Assembly: GCF_001499965.1 (NCBI RefSeq)
Contig: NZ_LQIT01000004.1
Location: forward strand, 97,132-161,131
Source of the DNA: Mycobacterium sp. GA-2829
GTDB lineage: Bacteria; Actinomycetota; Actinomycetes; Mycobacteriales; Mycobacteriaceae
DNA length: 64,000 nucleotides
Reading direction: 5' to 3'
This document shows positions 44,414-52,529 of this stretch, in pieces. The translations under genes were made by a program, and so were the position numbers. Each line of letters begins with the position of its first letter. The stretch's first letter is position 1. The notes beneath the pieces are model-generated. The model searched no databases. It was not told the origin of the DNA and was given only the letters and a program-made list of their open reading frames with translations.

Positions 44414-45795
44414 GGCGTGTCATTCCAATACATTTCGCGCTCCCATTCGGTCACATGTCCACAGAATCGGGCCCACTCGTCGGCGTGGAAGTCGACGAGC
44501 AATGCCGACAGTTCCGGTCCGAACGCCTGGTTGAGCACCTCGTCGGCGCGGAAGGCGCCGATGGCCTCCCCGAGTGTCAGGGGCAGCGCCGGGAACCGGT
44601 CGTCGACCGGCGCGTCGTAGGACGAACCCTGGGTGGGCTGGCCGGGGTCGATCGCGTTCTTCATCCCGTCCTCGCAGGCGGCCAGGATCACCGCGTGCGA
44701 CAGGTACGGGTTGACCGCGGCGTCGGGCAGCTTGTATTCGAGCCGGCCGACCGCCGAGAGCCGCACGGTGCACGTCTTGTTGTCCAGGCCCCAGTTGATC
44801 CGCGACGGCGCGAATTGTCCGGCATCCCAATAGCGTTTGTATGAGTTCACAGTCGAGCCGTTGATCAGCATCGCACCCGCGGAGTGCGCGAGCAGCCCGC
44901 CGAGCGCGTGCTTGCCGAGGTCGGACAAGTGCAGTTCGGTCACGCCGGGTTCGGCGAGGACGTTGACCCCGTCGCGCCAGAAGCTGAAGTTGTGGTGGCA
45001 GCCGTTGCCCATCATGCCGGTGGCGGGTTTGGGCATGAAGCTGGCCTCGATGCCGAGTTCGCGGGCCACCTGCTTGCAGATCTGCCGGTAGGTGGTGAGC
45101 CGGTCGGCGGTGAGGTCGGCGCGGTCGTACATGAAGTTGAGCTCGACCTGGAACTCGTCCTCGTAGTCGCCCTCGATCATGTCCAGGCCGAGTGCCTGCG
45201 CGTACTCGACGACCTTGGCGACGATCGGCCGGTTCCGCTCGAGGTGCTCGATGTGGTACGCCGGGCTCGACCCGGGCCGGAACTGCGCCTCCAGACCCTC
45301 ACCCTGCCAGGTCATCTCGGGTTCGCAGCCGGTCCGCAGCTCGAGCCCGGTCCGGTCGGTGAACCGCGTGAGCATCCGGCGCAGCAGTCCCCGGGTGTCA
45401 CAGGCGAATTCGGCGCCGGCCCGCTCGGGCAGGTGGTCGGGTTCGTAGAGGCGGCAGAACACCCGCGCAAACCGGGTGTCCCACGGCAGCACCGCGAAGG
45501 TCTCCAGATCCGGGATCGCGGTGTACTCCGGCGCGTTGACCCCGCCGGCGAGCAGGATGCCCTCGCGGGTGCCCTGCAGGTTGGCGATCGCGGTCTGATG
45601 CTGCTGCACGCCCCGCACCGCGAGCCGCTCGAAATGCCGTGCGGGAGCGACCTTACCGACGACGCGGCCGGTGATGGTGATGGCCTGGAAGTACACGAAC
45701 TCCACACCGCGCTCGGCGATCGTGGACAGGACCTCGGCCAGGTCGGGACTGGAGGCGTTGGCCTCGCGATGCAGGTCGAGCGGGGTGATGGTCAT
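44410..45795 (-). CDS. Glutamine-synthetase-family gamma-glutamyl-amine ligase (PuuA/GlnA3-like)
   Basis: A protein of 461 residues of the glutamine synthetase fold. It shows the GCEPEMT metal-ligand segment, IEGDYEDEFQVELN, the MGNGCHHNFSFW ATP/metal region, and SRINWGLDNKTCTVRLS with the conserved Arg. Family members of this branch attach glutamate to amines rather than to ammonia. The neighbouring PuuD-like hydrolases fit a gamma-glutamylation route. A glutamine-synthetase-like gene (orf1') also flanks the morpholine P450 genes of other mycobacteria, by recall. Confidence 0.92.
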   Translation of the reverse strand: MTITPLDLHREANASSPDLAEVLSTIAERGVEFVYFQAITITGRVVGKVAPARHFERLAVRGVQQHQTAIANLQGTREGILLAGGVNAPEYTAIPDLETFAVLPWDTRFARVFCRLYEPDHLPERAGAEFACDTRGLLRRMLTRFTDRTGLELRTGCEPEMTWQGEGLEAQFRPGSSPAYHIEHLERNRPIVAKVVEYAQALGLDMIEGDYEDEFQVELNFMYDRADLTADRLTTYRQICKQVARELGIEASFMPKPATGMMGNGCHHNFSFWRDGVNVLAEPGVTELHLSDLGKHALGGLLAHSAGAMLINGSTVNSYKRYWDAGQFAPSRINWGLDNKTCTVRLSAVGRLEYKLPDAAVNPYLSHAVILAACEDGMKNAIDPGQPTQGSSYDAPVDDRFPALPLTLGEAIGAFRADEVLNQAFGPELSALLVDFHADEWARFCGHVTEWEREMYWNDTP

Positions 45796-45801
45796 CGCGG
45801 A

Positions 45802-45990
45802 TCAGTCCTCGATGAAGATGGCCTGGACGGGGCACACGTCGGCCGCGTCTTCGACGTAGGCCCGCTCGGAATCATCCGGGCTGCCGTTGTATTCGAGGTT
45901 CCCCTCGTCGTTGAGGGTGAACACGGCGGGTGCGGCGATCGTGCACTGGCCGTGGTCCTGACATTTCGCGAGATCGACGGTGATGTGCAT
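45802..45990 (-). CDS. [3Fe-4S] ferredoxin partner of the P450
   Basis: A ferredoxin of 62 residues. Its cluster motif is C10-x2-H13-x2-C16 with C53-P54: three cysteines, with His where a fourth ligand would be, as in the mycobacterial P450-associated ferredoxins. It carries electrons to the P450 encoded 13 bases upstream. No ferredoxin reductase gene is present in the cluster, so a distant one must serve it. ATG 45990 is behind AAAGGAA. Confidence 0.93.
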   Translation of the reverse strand: MHITVDLAKCQDHGQCTIAAPAVFTLNDEGNLEYNGSPDDSERAYVEDAADVCPVQAIFIED

Positions 45991-46003
45991 GTCGGCGTTC
46001 CTT

Positions 46004-47206
46004 TCAGGGGGCGGGGGTGAAGCCGATGGGCAACGTGATCGGACCGGTGTTGCCGGAGTCGGGCAACCAGGTGGCACCGGGCAGTTCGTGGGGGTCGCGC
46101 AGCCTGCGGGCGAGCAGGGGCAGCGCCTCGCTCATGTCCGAGCGGGCGACGAAGTGGCCGAGGCAGTGATGGGCTCCGCCACCGAAACCGGCGTGCGGCT
46201 TGCGTTCTGCGGTGATGTCGAAGCCTGGTTCGAAGACCCGGGGGTCGGTGCCCGCCGACTCGCTGTAGAGGTGCACGGTGGTGCCCGCGGTGAGCGTGAT
46301 GCCCTCGTACTCGAAGTCCTCGATCACTTCGCGGGTCACCCAGCGCACGGTGGGGTTGACGCGCATGACCTCCTCGACGGCCTTGCCGCCGAGGTCCGGA
46401 CGCTCGGCGAGCAGCCGCCACTGGTCGGGGTGGGCCATGAAGGTCTGCATCGCCAGGCCGAGCTGGTTGCGGGTGGTGTCGAAGCCGCCGAAGATCAAGA
46501 GCACCATGGCATCTCGGAGTTCAGTGTCGCTGAGCCGGCCGTCCTCCGGCCGGGACGCGTTGACCAGCGTGGTGACGAAGTCGTCGCGCGGGTTGGCTCG
46601 GCGGTCGGCGATGAGCGCGTCGCAGTAGTCGTACAGCGTCTGCAGCGCGGCCTCGATCTGGGGCAGGTCTTCGCGGATCGTCACGCCGAGCGCGAGGCCG
46701 ATAGTCGCCGATTCACGGGCGATGACCTGCCATTCGCTCTCCGGGATACCGAGCATGATCGCGATGACCCGGGCCGCATAGGGTTCGGCGAACTCGCTGA
46801 CGAATTCGCAGCGGTCGGGTTCGGCGAACCCGGCGATGAGTTCTTCGGCCAGCGCCTGGAACCGGGGTACCAGTCCGCCGATCAGCTTGTGCGAGAAGGC
46901 CGGATTCATCAGCCGGCGCAGCCGGTGGTGCTCCTCGCCCTCCTTGTTGAGGATCCAGCTGGCGAACCAGTCGGCGAACGGCCCTTCGGTGACGCCGTTG
47001 TGCGCGGGCCACGCCGCGCTGCCCTGCCGCAGCTTCGGATGCTTGAGCAGACGGTTCACCTGCTCGTAGCGCAGCACGGCGAGCCCGTATTCGGTGGTCG
47101 CGTACCAGCTCTGTTCACGGGCGGCGTGCACCTCGTCCGAGGTGATCGAGAACCCCGGATCGCTGACTGTGAATTCTGGAACGGAATCGAGAATGGCCGA
47201 CGACAT
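46004..47206 (-). CDS. Cytochrome P450, CYP151/mor-pip-like by context
   Basis: A soluble P450 of 400 residues. The I-helix segment is FGGFDTTRNQ (Gly-Phe before Asp-Thr-Thr), the K-helix EVMR carries the E-x2-R pair, and the heme loop FGGGAHHCLG (341-350) holds Cys348. ATG 47206 has GGAGG upstream. The operon order P450, ferredoxin, glutamine-synthetase-like gene matches my recollection of the morpholine/piperidine/pyrrolidine loci (MorA, PipA; CYP151 family). The inferred role is C-N cleavage ring opening of a cyclic secondary amine. A sequence comparison would be needed to assign CYP151 itself. Confidence 0.85.
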   Translation of the reverse strand: MSSAILDSVPEFTVSDPGFSITSDEVHAAREQSWYATTEYGLAVLRYEQVNRLLKHPKLRQGSAAWPAHNGVTEGPFADWFASWILNKEGEEHHRLRRLMNPAFSHKLIGGLVPRFQALAEELIAGFAEPDRCEFVSEFAEPYAARVIAIMLGIPESEWQVIARESATIGLALGVTIREDLPQIEAALQTLYDYCDALIADRRANPRDDFVTTLVNASRPEDGRLSDTELRDAMVLLIFGGFDTTRNQLGLAMQTFMAHPDQWRLLAERPDLGGKAVEEVMRVNPTVRWVTREVIEDFEYEGITLTAGTTVHLYSESAGTDPRVFEPGFDITAERKPHAGFGGGAHHCLGHFVARSDMSEALPLLARRLRDPHELPGATWLPDSGNTGPITLPIGFTPAP

Positions 47207-47244
47207 CAGTGCTACCTCCAAGAGTGCGACCGATTGGTCACTAA

Positions 47245-47273
47245 ATACTCTAGAAGTGGGTTCTTTAAGTCAA
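47245..47273 (-). promoter_or_regulatory. Sigma-A-type promoter of the P450 operon
   Basis: On the minus strand, TTGACT (47273-47268) is followed, 17 bases later, by GAGTAT (47250-47245), 39 bases before the P450 start. A GAGC..GCTC dyad lies immediately upstream of the -35 box (47280-47293) and may bind a regulator. Confidence 0.55.
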
Positions 47274-47305
47274 CAGCTGGAGCGAGATTGCTCGTTAAAA
47301 ACCCG

Positions 47306-48019
47306 TTACGCCGTCTCGGGGCCCGCGATCGCCACGACCCAGCCGGTGCCCAAGGGCATTTCGGCGACATCCCGGAAATCGTCGCCGGCGGCGGGCATGG
47401 CGGGCAGCCGCGATCCGACGATCCACCGCGGGGTGTTGGCGGCGATGACCCGGCGTTCGGTGTTGACGATGACGGCGTTCTCGTCGGTTTGGCGCAGCAC
47501 GTCGAGCAGGCGCCGTTCGGTCTCCCCGACCACCAGATCCGCACCCGCGACGCCGAGGAACGTCTCGCCCACGACGATCGGGACCGTCGCGGTGATTGTG
47601 TACATGTCGGAACCGCTGTAGTCGACGTAGGGGCCGTAGGCCACGCGCTGCTGACCGCGTTTGGCCAGCCGGTACCAGTCCATCTGCAGGTAGTCGTAGA
47701 CGTCGATGCTGGTCGGGTCGAAGTTCAGCCGCAGCCGCGCCACCCGGTCGTTGGTGCGCTGCCACCAGGCCATGTAGCGCTCCATGCCCTCGACGACGAA
47801 CGGCGCGGCGACGAAGCCCATCCCCCACACCGCGTGCTCGTCGCGCAGCCGGTCGGCCAGTTGGCGGTGCAGTTTGGTCAGGTGCGCCTCGCTCAGCGCG
47901 GCCCGCGGCGGGCGGCAGCGCAGCACCTCGTCGGCGACCTCTTCGAGCAGGTCGTAGAAGGGCGTCAGCGACTGTGACGCGGCCTCGGCCAGGAGTGCGG
48001 CCGGCGATTGCGTTGTCAT
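47306..48019 (-). CDS. Soluble Cache-domain sensor protein
   Basis: A protein of 237 residues. The N-terminal half is helical (LLAEAASQSLTPFYDLLEEVADEVL), the C-terminal half resembles a Cache/PAS small-molecule sensor (RVAYGPYVDYSGSDMYTITATVPI, FLGVAGADLVVGE). No transmembrane helix or signal peptide is present, unlike ordinary Cache sensors, so it must sense in the cytoplasm. Its ATG overlaps the GntR stop by four bases (ATGA). It may sense the amine substrate and act with the GntR regulator. Confidence 0.78.
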   Translation of the reverse strand: MTTQSPAALLAEAASQSLTPFYDLLEEVADEVLRCRPPRAALSEAHLTKLHRQLADRLRDEHAVWGMGFVAAPFVVEGMERYMAWWQRTNDRVARLRLNFDPTSIDVYDYLQMDWYRLAKRGQQRVAYGPYVDYSGSDMYTITATVPIVVGETFLGVAGADLVVGETERRLLDVLRQTDENAVIVNTERRVIAANTPRWIVGSRLPAMPAAGDDFRDVAEMPLGTGWVVAIAGPETA

Positions 48020-48759
48020 GATTGCGGTCCCGCTTGGGTGGTGAGGTCCAGGTTGACCTGGGTCAGGCGCGCGAGTTGGCCCATCACGTGCGCTTCGGCG
48101 AGCCTGCGCGCTTCCTCGCCCTTCTCCGACGCCACCGCGGCGGCGATCGCGTGCTGCTCCTCGACGTGGGCGTCGACGTCGATCTCCGGGTGGATCGGCA
48201 GCCACACCAGCCCGGCCACCTCGGCCTGCAGATTGGCTTCGCGGCGGGCCAGCCGCGCCGACTGCGAGGCCATCGCGACCTGGATGTGGAAGCGGCTGTC
48301 GGCGCGGATGCGGTCCCCCAGCGTCGCCGCGGAGCCGAGCTGGTCGGTCAGCGCGAACAGGCGACGAACGGCGTAGGGCGCCGCGCGTTCGGCGGCCAGC
48401 CGGGCGGCCTGCCCGGAGATCGCGGTGTGCTCGTCGAACAGATCGCGCAGGTCAGAGGCGCTCATCGCGGCCAGGCGCGCGGTGAGCTTGTCCACCGGAG
48501 GTCCGGCGGGGCGGCGCACGAACGAGCCGCCGCTGCGTCCGCGGCGGGTCTCGACGAGCTCCTGTTCGCGCAGCGTCGCCAGCGCTTCGCGCACGGTCAT
48601 CGGCGCGACGCCGAACTGGGCGGCGAGGTCGATCTCGACGGGGAGACGCTCGCCGTCGTCGAGCAGGCCGAGGTGGATGGCCTCGGTGATGCGTTGGACG
48701 ATCTCGTCGGCACGGCCCACCGGCGCCTCGGCAGCGACGAGCGGCGACAACGACGACAC
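48016..48759 (-). CDS. GntR/FCD regulator of the amine cluster (PipR-like by position)
   Basis: A regulator of about 247 residues: GntR winged helix (RADEIVQRITEAIHLGLL, LAAQFGVAPMTVREALATL) and an FCD effector domain whose metal or ligand residues fit DSRFHIQVA. GTG 48759 is preferred with GGAGGGG six bases upstream; starts at 48765 or 48795 also exist. It lies between the P450 operon and the divergent permease-dehydrogenase operon and probably controls both. A GntR regulator (PipR) is reported for the pip locus. Confidence 0.85.
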   Translation of the reverse strand: MSSLSPLVAAEAPVGRADEIVQRITEAIHLGLLDDGERLPVEIDLAAQFGVAPMTVREALATLREQELVETRRGRSGGSFVRRPAGPPVDKLTARLAAMSASDLRDLFDEHTAISGQAARLAAERAAPYAVRRLFALTDQLGSAATLGDRIRADSRFHIQVAMASQSARLARREANLQAEVAGLVWLPIHPEIDVDAHVEEQHAIAAAVASEKGEEARRLAEAHVMGQLARLTQVNLDLTTQAGPQS

Positions 48760-48803
48760 GGCCACCCCTCCTCCGCGATCCGGCGAACCCGTCACCGGAA
48801 TTT

Positions 48804-48835
48804 ACAGGAATGTCGGCGAATTTCGCCGTTCCTGT
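48804..48835. promoter_or_regulatory. Nested inverted repeat operator between GntR and permease
   Basis: ACAGGAA (48804-48810) pairs with TTCCTGT (48829-48835); nested inside, CGGCGAA (48814-48820) pairs with TTCGCCG (48822-48828) around one T. It is a strong dyad, spaced for regulation of both the permease and the GntR gene. Confidence 0.65.
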
Positions 48836-48912
48836 TGCCGCCTAAACCATAGGACTGTAGTTTTCCGCACACCCGGGTTCCTGCACGTACCCACTTGGCA
48901 GAAAGCAGGCTG

Positions 48913-50430
48913 ATGTCCACAACTCAACCCACCTCCAGCGCCCGAAGTGGCGGTGACGATCCCCTTCATTCGCTCGCCGAACAATCCGACGCCGCGCATC
49001 TGCACGCTCTGGGCTACCAGTCGGAGTTCAAGCGGGACATGAGCCCGTGGGCGAACTTCTCGCTCGGCTTCACCTACCTGTCGCCCGTCGTCGGCATCTA
49101 CACGCTGTTCGCGTTCGCGCTGGCCACCGGCGGACCGCCGATGATCTGGAGCCTGCTGATCGTCGGCGTCGGGCAGCTGCTCGTGGCGCTGGTGTTCTCC
49201 GAGATCGTGGCGCAGTACCCGGTGGCCGGCGGGGTGTACCCGTGGGCCCGACGGCTGTGGGGCCGCCGGTACGCGTGGATGACCGGGTGGGTGTATCTGG
49301 CGGCGCTGCTGGTGACGATCGCGTCGGTGACCTACGGGGCCGGGCCGTTCATCGCCGCCGCGTTCGGTATCGAGGCCACGGTCAACAACGTCATTGTGTT
49401 CTCGCTGGTGCTGCTCGCGCTGGCCACCGTCATCAACTTCATGGGTACGAAAGTGCTTGCCAAAGCGGCGATCATCGGCTTCACCGCCGAGATCATCGGT
49501 GCGCTCGTCGTGGGCGGCTGGCTGCTGATCGCGCACCGTGAGCAGAACTTCGGCGTCATCTTCGACAGCTTCGGCGCCGGCGGCGACGGCAACTACATGT
49601 GGGCGTTCGCCGCGGCCGCGCTGATCGGCCTGTACCAGTACTACGGGTTCGAGGCCTGCGGTGATGTCGCCGAGGAGGTGCCCGATCCGGGCCGCCTGAT
49701 TCCCAAGGCCATGCGCCGCACCATCTACATCGGCGGTGCCGCAGCCACTTTCGTGTGCCTGTCGCTCGTGCTTGCCGTTGCTGACATCCCCGCCGTGATC
49801 GCCGGGGAGGACACCGATCCGGTCAGCACCGTGCTCGCCGAGGCGTTCGGCCCGGTCGGCTCGAAGATCATCCTGGTGATCGTGCTGCTGTCGTTCCTGT
49901 CGTGCGCGATGAGCCTGCAGGCCGCCGCGAGCCGTCTGGCGTACTCTTACGGCCGCGACGAGATGATCATGGGCCATGCGCTGCTCAAGAAGTTCTCGGC
50001 CACCCGCCACGTCCCGCCGTACGCGCTGCTGCTGGCCGCCGCGGTGCCCGCGGTGATCATCATCGGGTCGAAGTTCTCCACCGACGCGATCACCAAGATC
50101 ATCAGCTTCGCCGCGCTCGGGATCTACATCGGCTTCCAGATGGTCGTGCTGGCCGCGCTGCGGGCCCGCCTGAAGGGCTGGGTGCCCAGCGGCAAGTACA
50201 GCCTCGGCAAGTGGGGCGTGCCGGTGAACGTCGCCGCACTGGTCTACGGTGTGATCGCGATGGTCAACATGGCGTGGCCCCGCACCCCGGACGCGCCGTG
50301 GTACGACAACTGGATCGTCCCGCTGTCGGCCGCCGTCGTCATCGGAGTCGGCCTGCTGTACATGACAATTCATCCGCTGCACGGTAAGAGCACCGCGCCG
50401 TACGCCGACGCCATCCCCACCTCGAAGTAG
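48913..50430 (+). CDS. Amino acid/amine permease, APC superfamily
   Basis: A membrane protein of 505 residues with twelve helices. FSLGFTYLSPVVGIYTLFAFAL is the first helix pair, GPPMIWSLLIVGVGQLLVALVFSEI the second, and YQYYGFEACGDVAEEVPDPGRLIPKA is the central APC motif. ATG 48913 follows AGCAGG. It presumably imports the amine or its amino acid product (for example GABA) and is cotranscribed with the aldehyde dehydrogenase 13 bases on. Confidence 0.9.
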   Translation: MSTTQPTSSARSGGDDPLHSLAEQSDAAHLHALGYQSEFKRDMSPWANFSLGFTYLSPVVGIYTLFAFALATGGPPMIWSLLIVGVGQLLVALVFSEIVAQYPVAGGVYPWARRLWGRRYAWMTGWVYLAALLVTIASVTYGAGPFIAAAFGIEATVNNVIVFSLVLLALATVINFMGTKVLAKAAIIGFTAEIIGALVVGGWLLIAHREQNFGVIFDSFGAGGDGNYMWAFAAAALIGLYQYYGFEACGDVAEEVPDPGRLIPKAMRRTIYIGGAAATFVCLSLVLAVADIPAVIAGEDTDPVSTVLAEAFGPVGSKIILVIVLLSFLSCAMSLQAAASRLAYSYGRDEMIMGHALLKKFSATRHVPPYALLLAAAVPAVIIIGSKFSTDAITKIISFAALGIYIGFQMVVLAALRARLKGWVPSGKYSLGKWGVPVNVAALVYGVIAMVNMAWPRTPDAPWYDNWIVPLSAAVVIGVGLLYMTIHPLHGKSTAPYADAIPTSK

Positions 50431-50443
50431 AAGAAGGACACAC

Positions 50444-51805
50444 GTGACCGCCACGCAACCGCCATACCGGACACTGAACCCCGCCACGGGTGAGGTGCTC
50501 GCGACGTTCGACACCACCACCGACGCCGACATCCCCGCCGCGCTCGCCACGGCCGATCAGGCCTACCGCGCCTGGAGTGAGGAACCGCTGCAGACGCGGA
50601 CGGAGGTGGTGCGCAACGTCGGGCGGTTGCTGCGGGAGCGCGCGACCGAACTCGGTGAGCTGGCGCGTCTGGAGATGGGCAAGAAGCTCGACGAGGCCGT
50701 CGGCGAGGTGGAGTTCTCGGCGTCGATCTTCGAGTTCTACGCCGATCAGGGCGCGACGCTGCTGACCGATCAGCCCATCCCGACGTTCGACGGTGGCACG
50801 GCGATGGTTCGCCGCCGTCCGGTCGGGGTGCTGCTGGGCGTGATGCCGTGGAACTTCCCCTTCTACCAGGTGGCCCGCTTCGCGGCGCCGAACCTGGTGC
50901 TGGGCAACGCTCTTCTGCTCAAGCACGCGGAGTCGGTGCCGCAGTGCGCGTTGGCGATCGCCGACGTGCTGCGCGACGCCGGTGTGCCCGCGGGTGTGTA
51001 CACGAACCTGTTCGCGACGTTCGATCAGGTGGAGACGATGATCGAGGACCGGCGCGTGCAGGGTGTGTCGGTGACAGGGTCGGAGCGCGCGGGCGCCGCG
51101 GTGGCGGCGACAGCCGGGCGGGCGCTGAAGAAGTGCCTGCTGGAGCTCGGCGGGTCGGATCCGTTCATCGTGCTGGACGGCGACGCCGGTGAATTGGCGC
51201 GCACCGCTTGGGATTTCCGCACGTACAACATGGGTCAGGCGTGCAACTCGAACAAGCGGATGATCGTGCTCGACGGGGTGTATGACGACTTCGTCGCCGA
51301 GTTGACGAAGCTGGCCGCCGATCTCGGGCCCGACGACGTCGCGCCGCTGTCCTCGCGGGCGGCAGCGGAGACGGTCGCCGGGCAGGTCGCGGACGCGGTG
51401 GAGAAGGGCGCGACGCTGCACGCCGGTGGGGTCCTCGCCGACGGTCCGGCGGCGTTCTACACCCCGGCGGTGCTGACTGGGATCACGCCCGAGATGCGGG
51501 CCTATACCGAGGAGCTGTTCGGCCCGGTCGCGGTGGTGTACAAGGTGCGCGACGAGGACGAGGCTGTGGCGCTGGCGAATTCGTCGGCGTTCGGGCTGGG
51601 CGCATCGGTGTTCAGCACCGATGTCGCGCGCGCGGAGAAGGTGGCGCAGCGGCTCGAGGCGGGGATGGTCAACGTGAACACCCCGGCCGGAGAAGGCCCG
51701 GACATCCCGTTCGGCGGTGTGAAGCGGTCGGGCTTCGGGCGCGAGCTGGGTGCGCTGGGTATCGACGAGTTCGTGAACAAGCAGGTGTACGTCGTCGCGG
51801 AGTGA
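50444..51805 (+). CDS. Aldehyde dehydrogenase, succinate-semialdehyde type
   Basis: An NAD(P)-dependent aldehyde dehydrogenase of 453 residues. The catalytic residues are Glu234 (LELGGSDP) and Cys267 (NMGQACNSN), with MPWNFPFYQVARFAAP and TGSERAG at the cofactor site. The sequence is close to GabD-type dehydrogenases. In this context it could oxidise the amino- or semialdehyde formed after ring opening of a cyclic amine. It is the second gene of the permease operon. Confidence 0.93.
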   Translation: MTATQPPYRTLNPATGEVLATFDTTTDADIPAALATADQAYRAWSEEPLQTRTEVVRNVGRLLRERATELGELARLEMGKKLDEAVGEVEFSASIFEFYADQGATLLTDQPIPTFDGGTAMVRRRPVGVLLGVMPWNFPFYQVARFAAPNLVLGNALLLKHAESVPQCALAIADVLRDAGVPAGVYTNLFATFDQVETMIEDRRVQGVSVTGSERAGAAVAATAGRALKKCLLELGGSDPFIVLDGDAGELARTAWDFRTYNMGQACNSNKRMIVLDGVYDDFVAELTKLAADLGPDDVAPLSSRAAAETVAGQVADAVEKGATLHAGGVLADGPAAFYTPAVLTGITPEMRAYTEELFGPVAVVYKVRDEDEAVALANSSAFGLGASVFSTDVARAEKVAQRLEAGMVNVNTPAGEGPDIPFGGVKRSGFGRELGALGIDEFVNKQVYVVAE

Positions 51806-51886
51806 GAGGCGCCCTACACCCAGACGGCCGGTGTGAATGCGCCATCCCGTAGAACCAGGAAGCTGACGGAGAGATCATGCCTCGGG

Positions 51887-52282
51887 TCAAGCCTCACCGG
51901 GTGCTGACGCGGCAAAGGTCGTCAACATCATTGCAATATGGGTGAGGTCGCGATCGCGGGTCGCCACGTCGTTCACGAATTCCTCGGCGCGGTCGACATC
52001 GAAGTCTTCGGCAAGCTGAAAGCCATTGATATGGAGAAAGGTCCACGCCGAAGCCCAGGCGGTGCGCTTGTTCCCATCAACGAGGGCGTGATTGCGGGCC
52101 AGCGACTGCAACAACGCGGCGGCTTTCTCCCACACCTGCGGGTACGCATCGACTCCGAACACGGTCGCCTTGGGTCGGGCCACGGCGGCATCGAGCAAGC
52201 CGTAGTCACGCACCGTTAATTCCGCGCCGAAGGCGACAGAGCCGGCGGTCAGAACGTCATCGCGGTCGAGGTAGTCCGTCAC
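51887..52282 (-). CDS. Doc-type (Fic fold) toxin
   Basis: A Fic/Doc protein of 131 residues. The active motif [12 protein letters not shown] is the HxFxDGNKRx2 core of Doc toxins, which transfer a phosphate or AMP to a translation factor such as EF-Tu and stop growth. It overlaps the antitoxin stop by four bases. A typical operator palindrome lies upstream of the antitoxin. Confidence 0.9.
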   Translation of the reverse strand: MTDYLDRDDVLTAGSVAFGAELTVRDYGLLDAAVARPKATVFGVDAYPQVWEKAAALLQSLARNHALVDGNKRTAWASAWTFLHINGFQLAEDFDVDRAEEFVNDVATRDRDLTHIAMMLTTFAASAPGEA

Positions 52283-52476
52283 GCCAGACGACGGTTGAGC
52301 TCAGCGGAGCGCTCGGCCACCACGCGTGCCGCCTCTGCCACTCTGCGTTTGTGCATGCTCGCGCGTTGCATGACCGCGGCGTGGACGAATTTCTTCAGGG
52401 ACACATCGTCCTGCTTCGCCGCAGCCCGGATCTGCTCCATCTCGGCGTCATCGAAGTCCACGTTGAGCGAAGGCAC
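52279..52476 (-). CDS. Ribbon-helix-helix antitoxin of the Doc module
   Basis: A protein of 65 residues. [19 protein letters not shown] and [15 protein letters not shown] fit a ribbon-helix-helix DNA-binding fold, and the polar C-terminal helix would wrap the toxin. It is cotranscribed with the toxin and presumably represses the pair through the dyad at 52487-52512. Confidence 0.88.
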   Translation of the reverse strand: MPSLNVDFDDAEMEQIRAAAKQDDVSLKKFVHAAVMQRASMHKRRVAEAARVVAERSAELNRRLA

Positions 52477-52486
52477 ACAACAAGGC

Positions 52487-52512
52487 TACCTGTTTAGGTA
52501 CCGAAACAGGTA
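52487..52512. promoter_or_regulatory. Antitoxin operator: TACCTGTTT...AAACAGGTA
   Basis: Perfect 9-base inverted arms (52487-52495, 52504-52512) with an 8-base spacer, starting 11 bases upstream of the antitoxin ATG. The arrangement is classic autoregulation of a toxin-antitoxin operon. Confidence 0.75.
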
Positions 52513-52529
52513 CTAGATGAGTCGACACC

